Source: Vibrio sp. DW001
Lineage (GTDB): Bacteria > Pseudomonadota > Gammaproteobacteria > Enterobacterales > Vibrionaceae
Assembly: GCF_029016285.1 (NCBI RefSeq)
Contig: NZ_CP091975.1
Coordinates: 1,054,001-1,118,000 of the forward strand
Direction of reading: 5' to 3'
DNA length: 64,000 nucleotides
This document shows positions 8,432 to 16,699 of this stretch, one piece after another. A program made the position numbers and the translations under genes. The notes beneath the pieces were generated by a model. It saw only the letters and a list, made by a program, of their open reading frames with translations. It was not told where the DNA came from and ran no database searches. Within the stretch, counting starts at the first letter, position 1; each line of letters begins with the position of its first letter.

Positions 8432-10708
8432 TTACTTGGTTATTGAACGCCACAGAACGACGTTACCGTTACTGAGGATTGCCTTTATCGATAATGGTTC
8501 TACCTCAACGCCATTCTTTTTAAATAGATTGTTTGAGAAATTTGCAACTATTTTACTACCATCATCAAAGCTGGTCTGTTGGATATATCCCCTCTTATCA
8601 AGCCAAATAAAGTCGATTAATTTTTTGTCCCAAAGCTGTTCGTGAATGGGTTGAAAACCATCCTGATAGTGCTTTAAGGCTTGAACCCGTGAGCTTTGAT
8701 TCGACGACGCCTCGTCTCTAGTGAGATGGACCATTGACGGTGTATTGTAAAGCATGGCCGTTAGGTCTCTATAAGCTTTTACGTCGGTAAACTTGAGACT
8801 GTCGGTATGCCAGTGATGACTGTTAATCACTTCATCGTGGAATACTGTTTGATATAGCGGAACTCTATACTGAGGAGAAAAGAGCAGAGATTTGTACGGT
8901 TCATTCACCTTTGCTGGTTTGAAGAAAAAATCGGGCTTGTGATCTGGATACCAACGGCCGAGGTAATATGGTGACTGCCGGTTTGACTTCATGTCCTTAT
9001 CTGTCCAACCAAATCCAACAGACTCTAGCCCATGAGCAAATGCGATTCCTCGAGTTGTGAGGCTGTTACCATCTTCAGACCCAAGTACCAGTTGATCCTG
9101 TTTAGATATCCATTCCATTCTTTCGTTGAAAGCATCAAGCATGTCAGTCTCTGTACTTTTATCTCGATAGTCTTCTCTACTCATGGCTGTAGCGTCAACA
9201 TCAATAAATAAACTATTGAAATGACCATACTTTACTATATCAAGAACGCGTTTCTTTACGTAACCCAGATGACAGTTAGGATTTAGGTAATAACCATTTC
9301 CTCTGAACCCTTTTTTCTTACTTTTGTCGGCGAGCTCAATTGCACACTTATTGCGCATTGATTCGGGTAGGTTAGCGGTTAACCAACCCTCATTTGTTCC
9401 GGCGGGAATGGCAGTATTGTATGAGTCGTAAGTCGCAACCAAGTATCCTGCGCGCTTAGCCATATCTACCACGTCAGGCTGATAAAAAGCGGGCATCCAG
9501 TTATCAAAACCCAACCATAATTTATCGAGACCTGCTTTTTTTAAGCTAGTGACCATATCTAACGACAAGGCTTGCCCCCAACTTTCGGAAGGTTTTAAAA
9601 AAGGTGAGGCGTTTTCTTCGAGCCAGCTTTTTCTGTTTTGAGCCGCCAGATACTGAGCAGCAATAGTATTATCCGACAGCGTAGGGCTAGGTACTTTATA
9701 TTTAATGCCTAAAGAAGTGCTAATCGAATCGAGTAATAGCTGTTTATGATACTGGCTGAACCAGTCCTTACCTTTAGACAAGGGTTGAAGTTCTTTTTTT
9801 GCTTCTTTTGGTAGAGAGAGTTTGGTTTGTTGGAGGTACCAGCTTTTTAGGCCCCACCAGTCAATCACATCCTCAGTACTGATAAGATCCTTGCCGAATA
9901 GGTAGACTTGACTAGCACCTATTAGTTTTCTTACGCTTGGATTACGTTGGACTTTTTGGGAGAGTGGATCCGAAATGTTATTTTCAACTCTCCACTGACG
10001 ATAGCTTTTTGCGCCGTCAAGCCAGTTATCTCCAATTGTAATACGCACTGTAAATGGTTGTAGCTGATTTAAAACAGTAAAGCGATGCGCTGCATACATG
10101 TCCACTTTAGATTTTGAATTCAAGAAGTTAAGTTGATTGTTCGTCGCTTCAATTAGTTGGTAACTGATATATGCATTTTTTTGTTGTGCGGTCCAAAAAG
10201 GCATTTTTAGATCTTGAGTGGTATTCGCACCAGAATAATTAGTCATTAAGTAGCTGGCCCAAACTTCATCTTTCACAGGAACGCGCATCCCCTCACTGAA
10301 AGGAAGAAATAACGTATCTGTACGCTCTTCATCTAGATTGAACCACTCTAAAACAACAGGCTGATTTCGTTTGATTTTCATATCAGACGAGGCAGCAAAG
10401 CTGACGGTGAGCGCATTCTGTTGTAACGTTGCATTGACGGATATTTTACTGGGGCTCAGCAACCAACTTGCATTAGTAACAGAATTAACCTTAAGACCAG
10501 TGAGTGTTTGATTTTGGTTATTCACTCTGAGAGAGGGTGAATTAACCATCAGATTATTCCACTTAATTTCAAAGCTTTGAGGAGAAATGGTGACATGATT
10601 ATTAGGGGAGTTTAACTTTACGACCGTTGCATGTGTTGCTGTTGAAAGCAAGGTTAGCGATATGACGAAGAGGAAACTCTGATTAGACTTTGTACTTCTA
10701 TTAAGCAT
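8432..10708 (-). CDS. Secreted glycoside hydrolase, GH101-like (beta/alpha)8 type, in the vxr operon
   Basis: A 758-residue exported protein (signal peptide 1-27, ending THA). An N-terminal beta-rich region (about 28-240) precedes a barrel. Barrel landmarks are LGFDNWMP, GYLVATYDSY, SLFIDVDATAM, which looks like a catalytic Asp strand, and VLGSEDGNS, a candidate acid/base Glu. This pattern resembles GH101/GH129-type alpha-glycosidases, but assignment is from motif shape only. It lies 75 bp after vxrC in the same direction and is followed by a terminator, so it is probably the last gene of the vxr operon. Its substrate could be an envelope or host glycan. Confidence 0.6.
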   Translation of the reverse strand: MLNRSTKSNQSFLFVISLTLLSTATHATVVKLNSPNNHVTISPQSFEIKWNNLMVNSPSLRVNNQNQTLTGLKVNSVTNASWLLSPSKISVNATLQQNALTVSFAASSDMKIKRNQPVVLEWFNLDEERTDTLFLPFSEGMRVPVKDEVWASYLMTNYSGANTTQDLKMPFWTAQQKNAYISYQLIEATNNQLNFLNSKSKVDMYAAHRFTVLNQLQPFTVRITIGDNWLDGAKSYRQWRVENNISDPLSQKVQRNPSVRKLIGASQVYLFGKDLISTEDVIDWWGLKSWYLQQTKLSLPKEAKKELQPLSKGKDWFSQYHKQLLLDSISTSLGIKYKVPSPTLSDNTIAAQYLAAQNRKSWLEENASPFLKPSESWGQALSLDMVTSLKKAGLDKLWLGFDNWMPAFYQPDVVDMAKRAGYLVATYDSYNTAIPAGTNEGWLTANLPESMRNKCAIELADKSKKKGFRGNGYYLNPNCHLGYVKKRVLDIVKYGHFNSLFIDVDATAMSREDYRDKSTETDMLDAFNERMEWISKQDQLVLGSEDGNSLTTRGIAFAHGLESVGFGWTDKDMKSNRQSPYYLGRWYPDHKPDFFFKPAKVNEPYKSLLFSPQYRVPLYQTVFHDEVINSHHWHTDSLKFTDVKAYRDLTAMLYNTPSMVHLTRDEASSNQSSRVQALKHYQDGFQPIHEQLWDKKLIDFIWLDKRGYIQQTSFDDGSKIVANFSNNLFKKNGVEVEPLSIKAILSNGNVVLWRSITK

Positions 10709-10783
10709 TTTTAGACTCCATGAATAACGTTTTCAGCTATTACATCTAATTTCTGCTCATGGTTTGTCACCTATTTGTATCCA

Positions 10784-11614
10784 TTATTGTTTGGCTTCAT
10801 TTTCTGGGGAGAATGGAATTGCAACTCTTTGAATATAATTAATTTTAGTACCATTCTGATATTCTGTTAACTCAACAGCGGCGCTCAGATGTTTTGCCTT
10901 GTACGAGTATGGACTTTCCTTTGGCACCGAAAGGTTACTATTCTGAATTGGTACTCTGTTTCCTAGCATGTTGTATTGTTCATCAAACCATTGCCAACTT
11001 GCGTTTACCTCTGGGCAGCCTATTACGTTTCTTGGTGGTGTGATCAGTATACTTGGAGAATGAAGTTTGTGTTCCAGCTTAAGCCAGCGCTTGTTATTGT
11101 CCATAGAAGCGATAATTGGATAGCTGTTTTGACCAATCTCTAATTGATACACTCCAGACGGTGGTTTAAGAAGCATTTCTTCAGTTTCAATTTCTTGATA
11201 CTGGGCGTGTGCGATGAGCTTTCCACTGAGTAGCCTTTTGCCGTTAGGAGACACCAGAGCAATACCTTGATCGGAGGTGTTTCTCCTTGAAGATATCTTG
11301 AGTTGATAGCCTTGTGATGAGAGGCCAAAACGGCGAATAAAACTAACCTGAATGTTCGAAATAGAACTGAAGTCATTTGATAGGTCTTGGCCACATTCAG
11401 TTTGGCTAAGGATCTCTTGTTTTACTGGGACCCAAAATTGACTGTCTAGCTGATTCTGATTCAGTGCAATTTTTAGCTCCTGCCATGCCAATATTGGTTG
11501 CTGGTCAATAAGTGCCTGATAGGTACGCTGTAATGGAGTATCTGTGAACCAAGCGGCTTGAGATACGCTAGGAAAAGCGATGGCAATAATAAAAAAGAGT
11601 GGTCTGATGTTCAA
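10784..11614 (-). CDS. vxrC: VxrC-like DUF2861 periplasmic protein (TTG start)
   Basis: A 276-residue exported protein (signal peptide 1-20, ending SQA) resembling the DUF2861 protein that follows vxrAB in Vibrio. Its function is not known. The start is TTG at 11614, overlapping the vxrB stop in TTGA with GAGGAAAAAAA in front; no ATG precedes the signal peptide. Four cysteines sit in the body. Tight coupling to vxrB supports a role in the same envelope-stress response. Identification relies on position and general resemblance. Confidence 0.7.
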   Translation of the reverse strand: MNIRPLFFIIAIAFPSVSQAAWFTDTPLQRTYQALIDQQPILAWQELKIALNQNQLDSQFWVPVKQEILSQTECGQDLSNDFSSISNIQVSFIRRFGLSSQGYQLKISSRRNTSDQGIALVSPNGKRLLSGKLIAHAQYQEIETEEMLLKPPSGVYQLEIGQNSYPIIASMDNNKRWLKLEHKLHSPSILITPPRNVIGCPEVNASWQWFDEQYNMLGNRVPIQNSNLSVPKESPYSYKAKHLSAAVELTEYQNGTKINYIQRVAIPFSPENEAKQ

Positions 11615-12261
11615 TTTTTTTCCTCAATTAAGCGATAACCTACACCCCGATGTGTTTCTATTTTCAATAGAGGCAATTTCTGACGCAGGCGCAACACGTG
11701 ATTGTCCACCGTGCGTGTACTTGGGAATGCTTGATAACCCCATATTTTGTTTAGTAGTTCATCTCGGTGAAAAACACGGCCCTGATTCTGTACAAACAGA
11801 ACCAGTAGCTTAAACTCCTTTGGTTTTAGCGCTACTAGCATGTCTTCTGAGAGAGCTTGGCGTTCAGCTATATGAATCTTGATCTTAGAGTAATGGAGAT
11901 TGCAAATGCCGAGAGGGCGGAGCTGAGTGACTACTCGTGCAAGTAGCTCTTCGTTAGAGAAAGGTTTAGTCATATAATCTTTAGCGCCAGCCATCAGACC
12001 TTCGATTCGTTGGTTAACATCAACTTTGGCAGTCAGTACAATAACGGGAAGTGCTTTTAGTAAAAGCCAGTGGGGGAGATGCTGTAAGCTGTCGCCATCA
12101 TCCAACTGACGATCTAGGATAACGAGATCAGCTTTAAACCATAACGATTCAGCAGAAGAGGTGTTTTGTGCCCAAAGGCATTGGTATCCTTTTGTCTGAA
12201 AGAAAACAATTAAGCCTTGTCCCAATAACGCATCATCTTCAATCAGCAGAATTGTGTTCAT
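11611..12261 (-). CDS. vxrB: VxrB-type OmpR-family response regulator
   Basis: A 216-residue response regulator. The receiver domain has the acidic pair EDD (residues 8-10), phosphoacceptor Asp50 (LVILDRQL), Thr in VLTAK and Lys in TKPFS. The C-terminal winged helix is of the OmpR/PhoB type (GYQAFPSTRTVDNHVLRLRQKL, then THRGVGYRL). It overlaps the kinase gene by 23 bp. In V. cholerae the VxrAB (WigKR) pair responds to cell-wall damage and also affects type VI secretion and biofilm; those roles are known for the family, not shown here. Confidence 0.85.
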   Translation of the reverse strand: MNTILLIEDDALLGQGLIVFFQTKGYQCLWAQNTSSAESLWFKADLVILDRQLDDGDSLQHLPHWLLLKALPVIVLTAKVDVNQRIEGLMAGAKDYMTKPFSNEELLARVVTQLRPLGICNLHYSKIKIHIAERQALSEDMLVALKPKEFKLLVLFVQNQGRVFHRDELLNKIWGYQAFPSTRTVDNHVLRLRQKLPLLKIETHRGVGYRLIEEKN

Positions 12262-13639
12262 ATGGAAGCTCCAGAATACATCGAGTAGGGTTGCGTAAAA
12301 TGATCAATTTCCCATCTGCTTTTTTCATAAGATGCTCTACGATACTCAATCCAATGCCCATATTGGTATCATTGCTCTTTGGTCTTAAGCGAGAGATAAA
12401 CTGATGTAGTGGAGATGGGAATTCCCCACAGTCTATTACTTCAATGACTAATTTATCCGTCAGTTTTGCTCTGACAGTGATATCTCCTTCACCATGCTGC
12501 TTAGCATTCTTAATTAGGTTATCGAGACAAATTGATAGCCAGTAATAGGGCTGATTAAGTTCAATATCTTGATCAAGTTCATAAGTAACACGATGTTTTG
12601 TACATATATAGCTGAGCCACTCTTCTAGTGATGCTCTTTGTTTTAACAAAGGTTGTGACTTATCCGAACCTAAATAGATTTTGCTGTTCTCAGTCAACTG
12701 AGACAGCCTCTGATAGTCGGATATTAAGCGCCATACCGCACTTTGAGCTTCCTTAGAAAGATTATCATACTCGTCTCGGAACATTTCGACTGTGAGTCCA
12801 ATACTGGTGATTGGCGTTCGGAGTTCGTGCGTAAGCAACTGTAAAATGAATTTCTTCTCTTCTCCCTGTTTACGCTTTAAGTACCTCCCTCTAACTAAAA
12901 CTGTGATTAATATCATCAATAAGGTTGCTATCAGAATGCGTAATATGGTTTGGTATTCAGTTCGCTCATTAATACATAGGTTACTGTATCGAAGTACGCA
13001 ACTATCACCCCGAAGAGTGATGTTCATTCTGCTCGCTATAGGTAACCAATTTGAGGATGTAATTGCCTTCCATCCTTGTTCTCCACTAAGCCACAATGTG
13101 TCTCCTTCCTGCCATGCGCGGTAACCATCGAGCAGAGCCTGTCGCCCTTCCGATGACAAGTTTGAAAGCGTTGGATAGAGCGGATGTTGTGGGTTCGCTA
13201 TAGTCAGATAGTCTTTGATTTTATTGTATTCCGATGGGAACCTTTCGAGATAACGATCAGCAAAACTTCCTCCGGCGACATGCAATAAGGAGTGTGTGGA
13301 AAACCAGCCATAATCCAGAGTCTTTCCGTTGCACAGCGCCAGTTCAAACGCTATCGCATCGGACAAGTTTGTGTTTTCCGTCTCATAAGCCTGACAGTTT
13401 CGCTTTATTGAAGACAGTAATGCGATGTCTTGCCAACGGAATTGTTTGAAATTTGGATAGCGTGAGCTGTCGATTAATAGCTTGATAGGGTACTGATTTA
13501 ACGCTTGTTGCGAGACAGTGAGCGAAGAAGTGTGCCAGCTTTGTTGATATAGGGATTGCCATTTACTCTCTAAATTTTTGGCGTAGACCACTGCGGGAAA
13601 CAACAATATAAAACAGAGGGCGAAGGTGAATCGGCGCAT
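12239..13639 (-). CDS. vxrA: VxrA-type sensor histidine kinase with DUF3404 periplasmic domain
   Basis: A 466-residue kinase: signal peptide 1-20, a periplasmic DUF3404 sensor domain (about 21-230), one membrane segment (about 231-251), then HisKA with His271 (LLTHELRTPITS) and HATPase with the N box NLIKNAKQHGEGD and G2 NMGIGLSIVEHL. The usual G1 DxGxG is reduced to DCGEFPS, so the ATP lid is slightly atypical. DUF3404 is essentially diagnostic of VxrA. It is the first gene of the operon vxrA-vxrB-vxrC-glycoside hydrolase. Confidence 0.88.
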   Translation of the reverse strand: MRRFTFALCFILLFPAVVYAKNLESKWQSLYQQSWHTSSLTVSQQALNQYPIKLLIDSSRYPNFKQFRWQDIALLSSIKRNCQAYETENTNLSDAIAFELALCNGKTLDYGWFSTHSLLHVAGGSFADRYLERFPSEYNKIKDYLTIANPQHPLYPTLSNLSSEGRQALLDGYRAWQEGDTLWLSGEQGWKAITSSNWLPIASRMNITLRGDSCVLRYSNLCINERTEYQTILRILIATLLMILITVLVRGRYLKRKQGEEKKFILQLLTHELRTPITSIGLTVEMFRDEYDNLSKEAQSAVWRLISDYQRLSQLTENSKIYLGSDKSQPLLKQRASLEEWLSYICTKHRVTYELDQDIELNQPYYWLSICLDNLIKNAKQHGEGDITVRAKLTDKLVIEVIDCGEFPSPLHQFISRLRPKSNDTNMGIGLSIVEHLMKKADGKLIILRNPTRCILELPYEHNSAD

Positions 13640-13842
13640 CTAATTGTTCTCGTAGAAGGTAGTCAGGCACATTCTAGAGGTTTTTCGTGAAGATTTGTAA
13701 CCTATATGTCAACAAATTAAGAGCGGTTTAGAGAATTCTGATAGCTTATTTAATCGACACATTGTGTTATCCAATAAAATACAGACCGTATTTATATTAT
13801 ACTTTCAGTATAGATTAAACGCGCATTTTATAATTAACGAGG

Positions 13843-14652
13843 CTAAATAGAAACCGCGAGTTTAGGTAAAGGCACATAGATAGATTCAGCAATGTTTGAG
13901 AGCAGAAAATCATAGGTGTTGAAGATGATAAGAGAGGCATCTGTCGACATTTTGTAAAGTTGTTCTTGAGTGAATTCGAGTTCCTTTGATTCGGATATGT
14001 CTTCTAGTTGTCTGCAAAGTAGCGAGCAGACAGGTGAAGTAATGGCTAAGGGATCAATAAGCGCGAGTTGATTGAGTCGACTAACCATTAATTTGGCGTG
14101 TGGTTTTAGCTTTGCAATGCCGTCGTCTGTATCTATATCTTGAATGGCTACTCTTAATTGAGTCAATGATTCCAAGCTATCATTTATCTGATGCCAGCTC
14201 AGGTTATATTCATCAACTAAGTCAACGCGTTGAGACTCGACTAGCCACGCAAGAATGACCTCGTCAATCAAAAATACGCAGTGCCGAATTACTCTCCCGT
14301 GACTCATCTGATTCTGACTGACCGTCATATATTCCCATTCATCAATCAATTGAGTTATCTTTGAAAATAATATTCGATAGATCGGTTTATTATCGAAATG
14401 GGCTTTGCTAATCAGTGTCTTTGTTGTGGTAGACATACCTTTTTCTAGCAGAAAAATTGCATGGCTTTTGGGGTTGCCGTAGTAGAGAAGATAATGACTA
14501 GCACTGCGATGTTGCCGACATAACGTTACGAGGCTTCTCAAATCGGTGATGAGCTCATATTTTTGTTGATAACTTGATTTGCGCTTTGAAGAGAGATAAA
14601 GCATGACTAAACAGACAAAAAGCGATAATAAAACCGCGATGAATACAAACAT
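13843..14652 (-). CDS. Membrane-anchored protein, possibly a stand-alone NIT-like sensor domain
   Basis: A 269-residue protein with one N-terminal membrane segment (about residues 3-20) and an all-helical remainder. The stretch LITDLRSLVTLCRQHRSASHYLL and the later MSHGRVIRHCVFLIDEVI loosely resemble the two long helical bundles of nitrate/nitrite-sensing (NIT) domains, which normally read QRERGxSxxyL. No kinase, HAMP or GGDEF output is attached. I do not recognise a named family, and the NIT resemblance is weak. It is monocistronic between vxrA and nagB. Confidence 0.55.
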   Translation of the reverse strand: MFVFIAVLLSLFVCLVMLYLSSKRKSSYQQKYELITDLRSLVTLCRQHRSASHYLLYYGNPKSHAIFLLEKGMSTTTKTLISKAHFDNKPIYRILFSKITQLIDEWEYMTVSQNQMSHGRVIRHCVFLIDEVILAWLVESQRVDLVDEYNLSWHQINDSLESLTQLRVAIQDIDTDDGIAKLKPHAKLMVSRLNQLALIDPLAITSPVCSLLCRQLEDISESKELEFTQEQLYKMSTDASLIIFNTYDFLLSNIAESIYVPLPKLAVSI

Positions 14653-14845
14653 AAAAGCCCCCTTACTTTGTTTTGGCTCTTAAGTAGTAAGCAGGGATGG
14701 TGCCACATATAAAATTCTTTAAATTCAGTTTGTTACGAACTATTGCTCTGAATTTTTTGTGTAAAATGGTGCGAGCTGCACCGGGATGAGGCGATGAACG
14801 GTTCTACATGCCAGGTACAAAGGTGGAAAAATGTGTGTTTGGCAT

Positions 14846-14890
14846 ACGACCACACTAAATACAGGATTGTGAGGGAATAAGTGTGGTCGT
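14846..14890. repeat. Perfect 11-bp inverted repeat downstream of nagB
   Basis: ACGACCACACT at 14846-14856 is repeated in inverted form at 14880-14890 with 23 nt between. It begins about 20 bases past the nagB stop. Neither side has a T tract, so it is not a standard terminator. It may be an mRNA 3' structure or a protein site. Confidence 0.6.
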
Positions 14891-14912
14891 AAAGGAAACG
14901 GTTAATTAGGCG

Positions 14913-15707
14913 CTATCTTACGTTGTTCTGTTCTAATTCTGTGAAATATTTCAAGGTTTTTACTTTGAGATCATAAGTGGCTTCTTCATCACAGACAATG
15001 ACAGCTTTTGGGTGCAGTTGAAGTGCACTTACCGTCCAAAGGTGGTTTATTGCACCTTCAACAGCGGCTTGCACGGCTTGCGACTTACCATGACCAATGG
15101 CAAGTATCATCACTTCTTTTGCATCGAGTAGCGTTCCGACACCGATCGTCATCGCGTTTTTTGGCACCTGATCGATCGCATGGTTAAAAAACCGAGAGTT
15201 TGCTCGACGAGTTTCCTCAGTGAGCACTTTTACTCGTGTTCGAGATGAAAGAGAAGACGCGGGTTCATTAAAGGCAATATGCCCATCACTACCCACACCA
15301 CCCATGAACAAATGTATTTTTCCATACGACACTATTTTTTCTTCATAATCCTGACATTCTTTGACTAAATCTTTGGCATTACCATTAAGAAGGTTGATAT
15401 TTTTTTCTTGGATATCGATATGGTCAAAAAAATGCTTATACATAAAAGAACGATAAGATTCGGGATGTTCAGGGTTAATTCCTACGTATTCATCCATATT
15501 AAAAGTAACCACGTTTTTGAAACTAATCTCTCCTTGTTTGTGCAGTTTTACCAACTCTTGGTAGGTCGACAATGGTGTACTACCAGTCGGTAATCCAAGT
15601 ACAAATGGATTGCCCTTTGTTGGCTCAAATGCTTTTATTCTTTTTGCTATGTGGTGAGCACTCCAAATACCCACATTTGAACTACTTTCAAGCGGAATCA
15701 GCCTCAT
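14913..15707 (-). CDS. nagB: Glucosamine-6-phosphate deaminase
   Basis: A 264-residue NagB, converting glucosamine-6-phosphate to fructose-6-phosphate and ammonia in amino-sugar catabolism. Clear landmarks are [15 protein letters not shown], the catalytic FNMDEYVGI, and [17 protein letters not shown] with the ring-opening His. Length matches E. coli NagB (266). I start at ATG 15707 with AAAGGTAC upstream instead of the longer frame to 15722. It is divergent from the response regulator gene, sharing a promoter region with a palindromic operator candidate and a CRP-like site. nagA and nagC are not in this window. Confidence 0.95.
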   Translation of the reverse strand: MRLIPLESSSNVGIWSAHHIAKRIKAFEPTKGNPFVLGLPTGSTPLSTYQELVKLHKQGEISFKNVVTFNMDEYVGINPEHPESYRSFMYKHFFDHIDIQEKNINLLNGNAKDLVKECQDYEEKIVSYGKIHLFMGGVGSDGHIAFNEPASSLSSRTRVKVLTEETRRANSRFFNHAIDQVPKNAMTIGVGTLLDAKEVMILAIGHGKSQAVQAAVEGAINHLWTVSALQLHPKAVIVCDEEATYDLKVKTLKYFTELEQNNVR

Positions 15708-15856
15708 GTTTGTACCTTTCAACCTTTTAATTTAATTAGTTAATAACGATTTGTTTGATATCTGTGCAAACTCGATAATTATTAGTGTTGTCCGTAAATT
15801 GATCACGATGGATATTAAATCATTGGGTATTGGCGAAGGTTGCTATTGGTAATTAA

Positions 15857-15878
15857 TTTGTAAGTGGTTACTTACAAA
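15857..15878. promoter_or_regulatory. Palindromic operator candidate TTTGTAA-N8-TTACAAA (copy 1)
   Basis: A near-perfect palindrome: arms extend to 9 bp (TTTGTAAGT / ACTTACAAA) around a 4-bp centre. It lies between divergent nagB and the response regulator. The same TTTGTAA-N8-TTACAAA arrangement recurs at 19382-19403 before the PTS gene. HexR sites as I remember them have TGTAA and TTACA separated by 5, not 8, so this is a different spacing. Confidence 0.6.
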
Positions 15879-15917
15879 AATAACAAGGAAAAATGGTCAA
15901 ATAGAGAACGCGACTAT

Positions 15918-15933
15918 TGTGATTTTTGTCAAA
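15918..15933. promoter_or_regulatory. CRP-like site in the nagB/response-regulator promoter region
   Basis: TGTGA-TTTTTG-TCAAA differs from the CRP consensus TGTGA-N6-TCACA at one position. It is 62-77 bp upstream of the response regulator start. Sugar genes are commonly CRP-controlled, so it is plausible but based on one match. Confidence 0.4.
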
Positions 15934-15994
15934 TGGATACATAGTTAAGATCGAAATTATCATTGAAATCGTTATTAAGTAAAGGCGCTTAGAA

Positions 15995-16699
15995 TTGAAC
16001 AATAAAACTATATTGGTCGTCGATGATAATAAAGAATTAAGAGATGCCCTTAGTGAATATCTGGGGCGTAGCAACTTCACTGTACTCACTGCTAGCGATG
16101 GTGAAGATATGTGGCGGATACTCGAAACCCATGAACCGAATTTGATCATACTGGATATCATGATGCCTGGAGATGATGGATTTACGTTGTGTTCACAAAT
16201 TCGACGTAACTCTAGTGTGCCAATTATCATGCTAACAGCAGTAACAGAAGAGGCTGATCGTGTTGCAGGATTAGAAATGGGCGCCGATGACTATATCACC
16301 AAATCGTTTAGCCCTCGAGAGCTTCTCGCGAGAATAAAAGCTATCTTGAGGCGGGCGACCCACAGCCCAGAAGCCCCATTTGCTAGAAAAGTCACCTTTT
16401 CTGGTTGGACGCTAGATACAATAACTCGCCAATTATTGTGTCATGATAAACCAGCAAAACAGCTTTCTGGTGCGGACTTTTCTCTACTTGCTCTTTTTTT
16501 ACGTCAGCCCAATGAGATACTTTCTAGAGACGCTATTGCACAGGCTATATGGGGGCGAGATTCTGAACCGCTAGAAAGAGGGATTGATGTGCAGATCAGT
16601 CGGTTACGCCATCACTTAGATGATAAACAGAGAAACACCATCATCACCGTTCGTAATAAAGGTTATATGCTAGCGGTGGAAACGTTGCATGAAATTTAA
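15995..16699 (+). CDS. OmpR-family response regulator, GltR-like (TTG start)
   Basis: A 234-residue response regulator with receiver Asp54 (LIILDIMMPGDDG), acidic VVDDN near the N-terminus, and a winged-helix C-terminus (RGIDVQISRLRHHL, NKGYMLAVE). The conserved Lys-Pro of the receiver reads KSF instead of KPF. The TTG start at 15995 has AAAGG ten bases upstream. It overlaps the kinase gene by 11 bp. The order regulator-kinase-sugar binding protein resembles gltR-gtrS-gtsA of pseudomonads, which controls glucose uptake, so a sugar-responsive role is inferred. Confidence 0.82.
   Translation: MNNKTILVVDDNKELRDALSEYLGRSNFTVLTASDGEDMWRILETHEPNLIILDIMMPGDDGFTLCSQIRRNSSVPIIMLTAVTEEADRVAGLEMGADDYITKSFSPRELLARIKAILRRATHSPEAPFARKVTFSGWTLDTITRQLLCHDKPAKQLSGADFSLLALFLRQPNEILSRDAIAQAIWGRDSEPLERGIDVQISRLRHHLDDKQRNTIITVRNKGYMLAVETLHEI

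Noticed and set aside
15857..15878. Calling the nagB palindrome a HexR site
   Set aside because: The arms look similar, but the spacing is 8 where the HexR motif I remember has 5; left as an unassigned operator.
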